Below are positions 1-9,904 of a stretch of 64,000 bases of DNA, piece after piece. Position 1 is the first letter of the stretch. Every line of letters begins with the position of its first letter. This DNA comes from Emydura subglobosa (lineage: Eukaryota; Chordata; Testudines; Chelidae), in contig ML680053.1 in NCBI GenBank assembly GCA_007922225.1, positions 1,525,434-1,589,433 of the forward strand, written 5' to 3'. The position numbers and the translations under genes are program-made. The notes below the pieces were generated by a model. The model worked only from the letters and a program-made list of their open reading frames with translations, was not told the DNA's origin and made no database searches.

Positions 1-2189
1 TGCTTTGTTTGGACAATTTTAATTAAAAAAAAGGACCCCATCCCGTTCCCTTCCTGGCTGTCATGTACTAGAATAAGTCTGCCAACACCGCAGAGGAAGG
101 TTTCGATCAAAAGAAAGATATTGTTTTAACTTCAAATGAAAAAAAGCCTAAAACATTTGTAAAGTGTTTTTCTACAGTACCTACATTTTTACACTAAGCT
201 GCCTGACAGTCATCTTCTGTGTATTATTATTGCATAGACATTATGTTTATTAGATAGATTACAGTAAAAACTGCCTTAATAGATCACTTAGGGGCCCAAC
301 AATGGGTTGCTTATGGCCTTCTAATAAAGTGCTACCATAATCCAATTATACACCACTGATCTACTTCAGGTAAGTTTTTATACCATGCTCATCACTGTAG
401 TATCTGTGTCCCTTCCAATAGTGTATTAAGTAACATGAATAACATCTGTCACATGTTTCTTCTGTCATCCTCTCTGTAGGGGGAGAAGTGTCTTCTTTAA
501 TAATTGTTTTTATAATATATATACACCTGCTGCTATATGTTTACGTTAAAGAGGACAGGTCAAAGAAATATGCCTTGCACTCAGAGCAGAAGTTGGTCAG
601 GTTTATGATGAACCCTAGCTCCTGGGGTATTTATTCTGCAGTCTGGAATTGTCCCCTGAGAAAACAGTCTCCCGCACAGACAAGCTTTACGCTGATGGTA
701 GTGTGTTCCGTTGTACCAGAGCAGCAAAGTTAGCATCCCAGAGCTTCATGCAATCTAAATGACTAGTATTTATAATATAATAGTAATTTGTATCATGGTA
801 ACGCCTAGAAGCACCAACCGTGATTGGGGACCGTGATTAGGGCAGTACACATACTCATTAGAAGACCGCCCCTACCCCCAGGAGTTGACACATTTAAAAT
901 CAAATGGATACTTAATTCTTCAGCTCCCAAAAGGAACACTCCCACCGATTTTCCAAAAAGCTTTTTTTTTTTCCAGTCTAAAAGCCAAAGCACTCATTCC
1001 CAATAATGGAGCTCACCTAAACAGTGCAAATGAATGCATCAACAGCAGCAACAGTTTTAGCAGTGCCACAAACATGTTTGGAAAATCATGTCATGTCTTT
1101 TTTTTTTTTTTTTGTTCTCGCTCTCCTGTGGCCAAAAAGATCTGAGTAGCTCATGTTTGAAGTGCGCTCCATTCACTCTGGTTTTGTTTAGTGAGCAATG
1201 GCTCCTAAAAGGTTTTATGTAAATTTTTTATGTCTCCTACTTTATAAAAAATTAAGAGTACATTCACATTCGTGGAAAATGCACTTCATAACTAGATGCA
1301 CTTACAGTGAAATCTGTAGCAATCACCAGCATTGTAACTCAACTTCCCTTCCGAAACGACCTTGCCGATGTATTGTTTATTATTCTTCAATGGCTTCCTT
1401 AAGGACAATTAAGAAACCAATTTTTCTTGCTACCTTATGTCGTCATTGGAGACAGATTTTACTGTAATCTAACCTAATCTAATCCCAATATGTATATTCT
1501 GTATCTATCTAATATATGTGATATCTAATATCTAATATATATATCTACATATAGATATGTATCTAATATCTGGGTATGCGTACACTGAAATAAAAGCAGA
1601 TCATACATATTGTATTGATATGAATATCCGATTACACATATGGGAGTGTGTTAAAATAAGTGTACCTCTGTCAGCAGTTAGTGCTAACCCATGTTGTGTG
1701 CCGATTAAAAGCATTTCTTTCATGGTGCTTTTGTCAGCTCTCATGAATGCCAGGCCTGATTTAAAGTAACCCCCTGCTTGTTTTTCTCCATAGGGTTACT
1801 AATTGCACTGTATGGCATCTGATATTTGGCTTCTCTTCTCTGGTGGTTTTGATTCCTCTCTTGGAGAGATTGACCTTTAACAAACTATCTGGACCTGCAT
1901 GCTAGTCATCACAGATAAAAGACCTACTTTCTGGAGGGACAAGTTAATGGTGTAGCCATCCCTATATCTTCTTGTGGGTGCCAAAGTTTCTTGCAGTCAC
2001 TGTGTATGCCTTGTGATGATTCTCCTATGCGCAAGAGCTATGGGTGTTCATAACTGTAATTTTAACAGAATATTTTTGGACAATACATGTCAATGTCCTC
2101 CATTTTCCACCCTAGTACGACATTAGTAATGTTGAGGGTAGGACTTGTTGCAGGAGTTAAAGCAGTGGACACTCTTGAGCAAATCACTT
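1..2189. other. AT-rich sequence with no recognised gene
   Basis: I see no gene here. Open frames are short and have no recognisable domains. There are poly-T runs near 961-971 and 1099-1114. A low-complexity stretch at about 1490-1570 is built from repeats of atctaatat-like units. The frame at 1198-1467 has no family I can name. Confidence 0.6.
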
Positions 2190-2365
2190 AATCTTGCTTT
2201 GTCTCAGTTTCCCACCTGTAAAATGGGTTAATACACCCTTTCTCCACCTTTTCTTATTTAGATTGTAAACTCTAAGGGACAGGGACTGTCTTTTACTGTG
2301 TGTTTCTTGTACAGCACCTAGTACAATGGGACCTGAATCTCAACTGAGGCATTTAGACGTTACTG
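2190..2365 (+). repeat. CORE-SINE/MIR-like remnant with 3' tail
   Basis: The stretch carries the MIR-like phrases 'cagtttcccacctgtaaaat' and then the tail 'gattgtaaactctaaggg', 'cagcacctagtacaatgggac'. The same tail is seen at 49.9 kb and 60.9 kb, so it is a repeated family. It is old and degenerate. Confidence 0.6.
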
Positions 2366-2411
2366 TAATTCTCATCAATAATGCACTCAGTTTTACCTGG
2401 TCATATGTGAA

Positions 2412-2538
2412 GGCCCCGATCCTATAATTAGATCGCACAGGCAAACCCATACTTCCATGCCAAACCGTATTAAAGTAAATGGAACTCTGCACAAGGACAT
2501 GGGTCTTCCCCTGCGGATCCAGTTACAGGATTGGGGCC
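2412..2538. mobile_element. Palindromic MITE, 127 bp
   Basis: The ends are inverted copies of each other: ggccccgatcctataatta at the left pairs with a right end whose reverse complement begins ggccccaatcctgtaactgg. This is a short non-autonomous DNA transposon without coding capacity. Related palindromic elements are at 12.8, 26.4 and 55.4 kb. Confidence 0.7.
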
Positions 2539-2599
2539 CAGAGTTGGTATTACACACTTGGTTGAAAGGATTGGTTTTCACCTTTTCCCCATTTGGCTT

Positions 2600-2942
2600 T
2601 ACAGCACTGGGGAGTGTCTGTCACTAGGGAGCAGGGTGTCTGGCCTCTACAAGACTCATCTAGCTGTGACAGTGGCGGGGAGTGGAGCAAAGAATGACAA
2701 GAAGTTATCATTGTCTGAATTGCTGCTTGTATTGAGAGGGTGTGGCCTCCTTCGGGGAGGGATGGCCTGATCCTCAGTGGGCGGAGCCAAAACAACCCTG
2801 CCCACCCCATCAGAAGTTGAGGGGTGGGACAGGAAGTATAAAAGCTGAGCCAGCTAGCTCAGTTTGCAGGGAGCTGCTGGAGGGTAAGGATGTCTCTCCA
2901 CCGGTGCTGCTATCTCAGTCTGACTACTGCCTTGTGCCCTGT
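2600..2942 (+). promoter_or_regulatory. TATA-bearing repeat or LTR-like segment left of the ERV
   Basis: A GC-rich stretch with a good TATA box (TATAAAAG at 2837-2844) and GC/CACC-like boxes upstream (gggcggagcc near 2779). It ends abruptly where the retroviral integrase sequence begins at about 2943. It does not resemble the ERV's own LTR at 8383-9087, so it is likely the promoter end of a different element. It could also be an unrelated unique promoter. I cannot tell from the sequence alone. Confidence 0.4.
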
Positions 2943-3496
2943 GCAGGCATCAGGCTGGTGGAAAGATCTAATCGGACTATTAAAACAGCATTACGAAAGG
3001 TGGTCCAAACTTCAGGAATGGACTGGGATAAAAAGATACTCAGGATCTTAATGGCCTTGCATTCCACTATTGCTGCCCACGGGGTAACGCCACATGAGGC
3101 ACTCACAGGCAGGCTTATGCAGACACCAGAAGCCTGGTGGCTAGGAGGGGTACTGCCAGATGAGTACCAGCCATGGCTGAAAATGGACACTTGTATATAA
3201 GTAAACTCCTACAGAATATTAGTGATATACAGAAACGGGTAGCTCAGCAGTTAAAAAGAAACTCCCAACAGATGGATAAACAATGAGGGGACTCCCTAAA
3301 AATAACTGAAAGGGAAGTGAGGCAAAAGGTCAAATATAGATATTTTTCGGATAAAAAGAATTCTTTAACCCAAAGGTGGGTAGGACCAGTCCTCATTGTT
3401 AACAAGGCTAGTCCCACCATTTACCAAATAGAGGTAAAAGAAAAGAGAAGTAAATTGCTTAAATGGTTCCATTCTACCCAATTAAAGTCTTGAAAA
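2943..3496 (+). pseudogene. pol: ERV integrase, C-terminal part (broken)
   Basis: This is the end of the integrase catalytic core and the C-terminal domain of a class I-like retroviral pol. Near 2953 the frame reads LVERSNRTIK, which holds the position of the last acidic residue of the D,D,E triad. It continues to about 3195. The reading then shifts frame near 3180-3200 and continues with an SH3-like C-terminal domain (RWVGPVLIV...SPTIYQI...WFHSTQLK, about 3370-3490). There is an in-frame stop near 3283. The zinc-binding N-terminus and the first two catalytic aspartates are missing. In an intact provirus integrase follows RNase H on the same strand; here RNase H is on the opposite strand, so the provirus is rearranged. 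It cannot make a working enzyme. Confidence 0.85.
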
Positions 3497-3558
3497 GGGA
3501 AGTAATCGGCATATTATGAGACTTACCTATTCAATGTTCGTTATCCTTCACAAGTGCG

Positions 3559-4045
3559 ATGGACATCACTCACCTCATATTTTGTATTTACTTGATTGTA
3601 TATTGTGATGCTTTAACCATCCATGAAGGGGAACAGATCTCCTATAAGACAAAATTACCAACAGGAATAGAGCTTTTAAAGACCAGGGCTTTAATGTCCC
3701 TTCCTCCCAAGAATTTGGGTAGCATAACCATGTATGCATTCAAGGAAGGAGAATACAGTTATCTTATTTGGAAAGAAGAGAAAGGAAGTGAGTCCCATAT
3801 CAGGTCAGACCGCATCGAAGATGACATTCCTCTAGAAGATAAACATAAGGGCATGTGTAAATGAGTAATATCAGATAATGTAGTCACAAACTGTTCTAAC
3901 CCACAGAAAGCAACGGGGGCCTCTAGGTGCTCGTGTATAGTGGCATATGTGAAACTCGGGGTAAAAGAAGGTAATGTGTCATGTAAATATCCATGTAAAT
4001 ATGAAGGGGTATATCCCGAAGGTGAATGTGAAGGTACACACCCCA
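3559..4045 (+). pseudogene. env: ERV envelope, N-terminal fragment (broken)
   Basis: An open frame starts at 3559 just after the integrase end, the usual place for env. The first about 19 residues are hydrophobic (MDITHLIFCIYLIVYC...), consistent with a signal peptide. A TGA stop at 3862-3864 breaks it. The same frame can be followed beyond the stop as a cysteine-containing surface-protein-like stretch to roughly 4045. No transmembrane subunit, fusion peptide or cleavage site is present. Sequence beyond about 4050 switches to minus-strand pol. The assignment rests mainly on position and the signal-like start, so it is weaker than for pol. Confidence 0.6.
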
Positions 4046-4074
4046 GCCCAAGAATTTTCACCATTGCTACAATG

Positions 4075-4766
4075 CTCTTCTACATTAAGAGACTGCTGAT
4101 GTTGAATCGCGCTCACTTGCTGATGGTCTGAGCCCTTCCACTGACACTTGGGACCTAGCAGCACTGCTTCTTTAGCCAGTTGGTCAGCTTTTCTGTTCAG
4201 TTGGGAAGCCTCTGCACTGCTTTTCCTGTGAGCTTTCATCTTGAACAGAGATGTCATCCCTTTCCTATTACTTGCAGCTCCCATGCATGATTTAGGTACC
4301 TGGAATGAGCCACTGGTTCGTCATGGGAAGTTTTCATCCCTCTAGCTCTCCAGTCCACCATCCAGTCTGTGAGTGCTCCAATCACCCACTCCGAATCTGA
4401 ACAAATCATAAGTTCCTTTCCATTGTCTACTTCATGAAGTACTGCCAGGACTTCCATGATTTCTGCTGCTTGCGCCGAGGATGGTATTACTGTTCCTTGT
4501 AAGGTTTTCCCCGTTTGCATATGAATGGCTGCATAACTGGCTCTTGGTCTCCCTTCAGCATGGTAGCAGCTACCATCGACAACCCAGATCTCGCTCCTAT
4601 CCCTTTTGGCTTCTTCGTATGATTGGTTACAATGGAACGGTGATTGCTCTCTTTTGTCCTCCATAGCTCGTCTAGGACATTCATGAGCTTCTCCCTGAAT
4701 CAGGAGGGCATATGGGGCCACTGGTAGTTGCACTGTCTTTTCCACTTCCATGTTTCTATTTAGCAA
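4075..4766 (-). pseudogene. pol: ERV RNase H domain (broken)
   Basis: Minus-strand RNase H of retroviral pol. Visible motifs in order are VVDGSCY (first Asp), SAQAAEI (Glu), CSDSEWV (second Asp) and, in a shifted frame, NRKADQLAKEA (last Asp). All four metal-binding positions are therefore recognisable, but the last lies in another frame after a break near 4254-4284. The domain follows the RT thumb/connection region at 4760 and upward. The junction with the inverted env piece lies at about 4045-4075. No integrase follows on this strand. Confidence 0.85.
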
Positions 4767-5910
4767 ACTGAGTTTGCCAACCGCAGGTTTGATACCCGAC
4801 CATCATTTATTTTTCCCGACAGTATGTAGTTTATTGGGCTGTGACACATCCTCAGAACCACCGGAGCCATACCGATTAAATACTCCCAATGCCATAAGGC
4901 CTGAAGGAGAGTGAGTACTTCCTTCTCACATGTGGAAAACTTGGTTTCCACTTTGGACAATGCCTTTGATGCATAGGCCACAGGCTTTATTCCACTACCC
5001 AACTCTTGGGACAATATGGTGCTCAGTCCCATGCTTGTTATGGCCAGTTGAAGTATGAAAGGCTTATCCTTCCTCGGATACACCAATGCTGGTGCTGCCA
5101 ACAAAGCTTCTTTCAACTTAACAAAAGCAGTCTCTTGTTCCGAGGTCCATTTCCACTCATTCTTCCTCAACAAGAAGTACAATGGTTTAGCAATCTCCAC
5201 ATATTTGTCAATGAAGTCTCTGGAGAACCCCATTAAGTCTAAAAAGGATGTCGGCAAGCTGACATCCCTTGGAACTGGGAGCTTAGCAATCAATTCAATT
5301 CTCTGAGCGTCCAGGCATCTCCCATCAATTCTTAATTTCATACCCAGGTAGGTGACCTTCTGGGAAACCAGCTGGGCTTTTACAGGGTTAATAATGAAAC
5401 CTGATTCCTGGATTCTTCTTAAGACTTCCTCCAGGAGCCTCATTATTATTACTTGACTCTGTAGCTATCAATATATCATCTACGTACGAGATTACCTGGC
5501 TATTGATTTTTATAACATCATCCCACATTTTTTATACCTGTTGGTGGCATATGAATGGTGTGTTGTGGAAACCTTGTGGAAGACACTTAAAGGTAAATTG
5601 CTTAGCACCAAAGGTAAATGCAAACTTGTGCCATGATGATTCATGCACCGGAATGGAAAAGAAGGCATTTGCCAGGTCAGTTACGTTAAACCATTTGGCT
5701 CCATCTGCTATTGTGGCCATTATTTCCTAAAATTTTGTCACCACTGGCACCACTTTCGGAGTGACTCGGTTCAACTCTCTGAAATCTGTAGTAAGGTGCC
5801 AGGTTACCTTGTCTGCTTTCAGAACTGGCCATATCAGGAAGTTGCAGGGACTGTGTCTCTATTAAGATCCCTTGTTCTGTCAAGGCTGAAATACTTTCTT
5901 TCAATCCCTC
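4760..5910 (-). pseudogene. pol: ERV reverse transcriptase (broken)
   Basis: Reverse transcriptase palm, thumb and connection. The minus strand reads WHLTTDFRELNRVTP (fingers), FNVTDLANAFFSIPV (first catalytic Asp), LPQGFHNTP, and ISYVDDILIATE. The YVDD active-site codons are at 5475-5486. Downstream is a thumb/connection region with VTYLGMKL, GFSRDFI and FVKLKEALLAAPAL. Frameshifts occur near 5443 and 5720-5780. In-frame stops lie just after the LPQGF block (near 5535) and near 5730. Catalytic residues are conserved, but the frame is broken in at least four places. The motif spelling suits a class I (gamma/epsilon-related) retrovirus; this is by eye only. Confidence 0.9.
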
Positions 5911-6128
5911 CTCCGCTTGAACTGCTTTTGCGGGCGGGGATCTGGACCAGGTATCATTACTTTCTCTTTAGTCAAGCCACATTGCAATTTATTTCTTGCC
6001 AGAATCGCCTTGTGATTCAGCATCACCTGCCATACTTCACTCTCCCACTCAGGTAAGCCTAAATCTTCAGGAGCTTTGATGGCTCCCACTCTGAACACTG
6101 CCAGTATGATGTAGGCTCTCATTTCGTC

Positions 6129-6425
6129 TCAGGGAATGTCCATTATTAAGACCCGGTTCAGTAAATCGACAACTATTTTCATCCTTTCCAGGGACTCAAT
6201 TCCTAAAATCCCCTGTCTGCTTAATTTCTGCAATCCAAAACTATTTACAAAGTCCTTATTCTCTATAGTGCAGCTAATGGGGCCTATGAATGGTATGGCG
6301 TTCACCTTATCATTGTGACCCTCTAAGGTCTGGATGCCACACCTAGGCAAGGTTGTGACTCACGGTTCTCCTATTGAACTAATGATGGATACTCTGGCTC
6401 CGTTATCCACCAATAGTTCCTGCTT
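6129..6425 (-). pseudogene. pro: ERV aspartic protease (broken)
   Basis: A retropepsin-like segment between gag and RT. It reads LVDNGARVSII around 6390-6415, where most retroviral proteases have D-T/S-G. The catalytic Asp is kept but the next residue is Asn (codons at 6399-6407). A TGA stop follows soon after, near 6360. The C-terminal block ILGIESLERMKIVVDLL fits the family's conserved ILG-x-D/E-x-L region. Confidence 0.75.
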
Positions 6426-6559
6426 GAATTGTCTGAAAATTCCCCAAAAGGTGGTCATCACCAATGTTGATTTTCTTCCAGTTTGGCAGACCATCTGCTG
6501 TTTTCACTCCTGCCCTCATGTTCGGCAAGCCATTGCAGCAGCTCTTTGGTCTGTAGACC

Positions 6560-8000
6560 ATGAATAGTTTCCTTATTTTCATACTTTAGCAGCTTCTGCC
6601 ATAGCATATTTCAGAACTGCCTCTCTTTAAGTATTGGTGATCTAAACCCTTTCTGTCCATCTTGCTAGAATGAGACACTCTTTGGTGTGGTCTCCTTAGT
6701 TGCAGATATTTTTCTTCTCTGGGGCCCTGGCCTTGGAAATGCATCCCTCTGCACCTTGTGTGTGTCCCGGATGCAATTTTCTACCTCCGCTAGCAGCATA
6801 CTGTCCACTCTTAAAGGGCCCATGGCAATCTTTAGCATAGATGTCAACCTCTGTACCATGGCCTCTTTAAAATCATTATTATCACAGGTGGTGACCCCTG
6901 ACATCCAGTATAATGCCTTTTTCATTGGATATATCACTCAGGTCTTTCATCCAACCTCTGCCTTTCTGTATAGAACTTCCCAACTAAACGTTGGGATGAA
7001 AGAATTTATATATACCCTTGTACATATCTAAGTTCCCAGGCACATTAGCCGTCTCTAAATTACCTGGCAGAGACCCAAAGTCTTCTGCGTTCATGCATTC
7101 CCTCATTAGTAGTGCAATATCCTCATTACTTATGTTGGGAAGGTTACCGACTCTGGCGACACAGTCCAGCACACATTCTCTATTTAAGGGGCACATAGTC
7201 CTACCCATGGCGCGGGCTTACTCGGCCATGTAGGCCTTCATCTCTAGTCTTGTTTCTGCTGGGTATGTCTGCCCACTCTAATTAACTGCAGTCATGGTAA
7301 CGGGTGCCATGGGAACAGCAGGCAATCCCTCCTGCTCCCTTCTCCATAAGACTGGATCTATTGGTTCAGCGGGTGGTGCTGATGGAAATGCTGTTTGACT
7401 ATTGTTGGATCGTGAGTTTGAATCCTCCCGGGAACTTTCATTACCTGAACTTGAGCTATTGTATCTATATGGCCTTCTACTCAAAGGATCTTTCCTAGCG
7501 GCTGCTACCACTCCTTAGGTTTGCTTCAAGTGTTCCCGAAGGAGGCTCAGTTTGCTCTCACATCAGGAGTGGTCTACCTGACCCTGGTCAGCCTTTTTTA
7601 CTTCCTCAATCAGTTTGCGCACTGCAGCCTCTGACTCCTCTAACTTAGTTGACAGGGTTTTAATCGCTTTATCTTTTTTCTCTGCTGACCACCTTTAGCT
7701 CCATAACTTGAAGCTCGAGATTTCCTAATTCTGAGGTCTGGTTTATTGACTTAGCTGCCAGCAATCGTTCTGTTTTTCTAATTCCTCTATTTCCTTTTCT
7801 TTTTGTGCTAAGAGCTTTCCTTTTGAATCTAAAGCATCTTGCAATTCTCAAGAGTGTTCATCTCACTCTTTGGCTGCTGCCAATAATCTGTAATATAAGG
7901 TCCTTTTTTTCTGTTTCCTAGATAGATGGGGCTTAGAACTCAAAAATTCCTCGCATTTTTCTCACAGATCTGTAAATACGGATGCCCCCAACAAACAGTC
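6560..8000 (-). pseudogene. gag: ERV gag (broken)
   Basis: A set of minus-strand frames between the leader and pro, in the place of gag. From N- to C-terminus they are: a charged, probably helical region (about 7669-7851), a Ser/Arg-rich then Pro-rich stretch (7278-7511), and two capsid-like blocks (6984-7208 and 6665-6937). The Pro-rich stretch contains PSAP at 7374-7385, the classical late-domain motif that binds TSG101 in budding retroviruses. I do not see a clear CCHC zinc knuckle before pro. The reading is cut by several frameshifts and stops. Capsid assignment rests on order and composition, not on a strong motif. Confidence 0.65.
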
Positions 8001-8382
8001 CCTCTACCCAAGAATCCTTTTTTCTTTCTTTTTTTTTTTTTTTCAAAAACTCATGGACACAGTATTCCAAATTGTTTTTATTAACCTGGGACGTCCATCC
8101 GCTGGAACCAAATCACTTGGTTCCACTCATCTTTTCTCCCCTCCTTCATTTGATAGGGGCTTAACTGAGGAAGTTTCCTTCGCTTTCCTGCCACTTCACT
8201 GGAATCTCCACTGATCAGGAGTCACCTTGATCGACTCAATGTACTTCAGTCAGCACTGAGTTCCCAACCTATATATGCATGTGCTGTTAGAGAGCTCTAC
8301 TGAGCTTGTTTTCAGGGTTGTCTCTGAGTCATGGCACTCAAGGCCAGTACTTGAGACCCTCTGGTCCAAAAATGTTACCAAA
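8000..8382 (-). other. ERV leader and candidate primer-binding site
   Basis: This lies between gag and the LTR on the minus strand. Two bases inside the LTR edge the minus strand reads TGGTAACATTTTTGGACC (8363-8380), the right place and starting letters for a tRNA primer-binding site. I could not match the 18 bases to any tRNA 3' end I know, so its identity is open. A poly-T run lies at about 8031-8043. Confidence 0.4.
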
Positions 8383-9087
8383 TGAAATCTAAAACAATGA
8401 CCCCTCCCTCAGTCAATGTGAATTTGCCCCCTACCTGTATCTAATCACCCGGGACAGATAATTAATAACACTCCAATTAAGATGACACAAATAACTATTT
8501 ATAGTCTCATGAAACAAAAGATAAAATCAGGACCAAATAAAAATGGAACAAATCCCAGTAATTAACCCTCCCTTAATCTAAAAGAGTCCCTGGATGGTAA
8601 CTTTACGATTATTCTTCATCAGGATAGACGTAGGCTACCGATGGCAACAGGATCAACCACGATGGAGACAGGAACCATGGAAGGGACAGCGGCCACAGGG
8701 ATAGAACAAGGTGGACATAGTTAGGTAAGTAGGGATCTCTTCTCGTCTTTCTTCCTTCTCGGCGAACAGGAACAATTGACAGATGTGTGCTCTTGGCTGC
8801 CACTCAGAAGGACGGTACCAGGGTGCTCTGCTGCTGGCCTTTATATATCCTCTGGTTGCTAGGCAGATTTGACATGCCTTTCCCGCCAAAAAGGTAAAAG
8901 GGCGGGAACAAACCCATGAAGAAGGGACGCCAATATGGCATCTCTGCTGTTGTTTCCCAAACAAAATGGCTGCGGCCATCAGTGTGGCTCTGCCTAAGAG
9001 CCCTAGGCCTGGTTTAACGAGCCCCTCCCCACTGTTCAAAGATAGAGCCAATTAAGGCTCTATTAGGAGTCTTTTGTTGCGTGATCA
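8383..9087 (-). mobile_element. ERV long terminal repeat (5' LTR of the minus-strand provirus)
   Basis: About 705 bp that begins TGA and ends TCA on the plus strand, matching the TG...CA rule on either strand. The minus-strand promoter has ATATATAAAGG (TATA box, about 8839-8849). No second copy of this LTR is seen on the left side, so the 3' LTR is lost. I see no clear AATAAA on the minus strand. Frames within this region are not genes. The right edge at 9087 is set only by the CA ending. Confidence 0.65.
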
Positions 9088-9904
9088 CTAGAGCTGGAGT
9101 CACTTGTTGTGGGACAGTTTTTTCTGCCCAGCCTGCTCCAGCAGTGAAGTTTCCCCTAAGGGCTGAAAATCACGGAGAGCTGACAATCACTATGAGTTGG
9201 GTAGAACCTCAAGGGACCGACCAGCAAAGGTCTCAGTAGAGAAGCAGGTAGCAGCAGAAAGTGATGGTGTGCATTGGTGATGGCTGGCAGGACAGCCAGC
9301 GGAGCGGCTGGACAGTGGAGTGAGCAAAGGGCCTTCCTGCACAGCGCCCCCCCCCCCCCGCCTCCCCTCCCCAAATCAGGATACGAAGTGAACTCTGCGC
9401 TGCACCTCTGAACTCTGGGTCTGCACTGACTAAGGACAACTGTGAGTGGGGCGATGTGATGGGAGGGGCACATTAAGGGAACTCCTGGTTGCTGAACTTA
9501 AGAACCTGAGACAAATGGAAACTGCCCAATGTACTCTGGGGTGGGTGTTTAGTTCATGATTTTATGCTTGTGAATCCTGCTTGTGGTGTTTTCCCAAGTT
9601 CGTGACAGGTCACTTTTCCCCTTTTTATTAAAAGCTTCTTTTCTACACCCAGGCTCTGTTTGCCAGAGAGGAAGTATTGCCTCTAGAGCTGCCTAAGGGT
9701 GTGTGTGTAATTGTCCCAGGTTACTGGGTGGGGGCTTGAGCCGGTTTTGTGTTGCACTGTTGAGAAAGAACTCCTAGATATTAAACCCAGCCCTTATTGC
9801 TGCCGACTCCGACTGGCGGAAGGGTTACATTATGTCTCTGTGTGTGTGTGTGTGTGTATATTGCTTGGGGCACCATTTGGTGTAGGGTTGGCTTTGCTCT
9901 TAGG
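9088..9904 (+). repeat. Probable 3' part of an LTR-like turtle repeat
   Basis: I see no gene. The stretch has the look of a retroelement end: a late-AATAAA-like region (ttttattaaaagcttctttt, near 9634), a conserved-looking block around 9650-9835, and an ending in gggttaca (about 9823-9830). It includes a 13-bp C run near 9347-9359 and a (TG)n microsatellite at 9839-9858. I recall similar blocks in turtle genomes, but that is memory, not a search. Confidence 0.4.

Noticed and set aside
1198..1467. Open frame of 89 residues starting MAPKRFYVNF
   Set aside because: No recognisable family, no splice context, and similar lengths arise by chance in this window.
2742..2940. N-terminal part of the plus-strand frame that ends in integrase
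   Set aside because: The first about 65 codons are in the TATA-bearing repeat, not retroviral. The ATG at 2742 is accidental.
8609..9051. Two overlapping minus-strand frames of 64 and 132 residues
   Set aside because: They lie within the ERV LTR and overlap its TATA box and leader. No retroviral product starts there.
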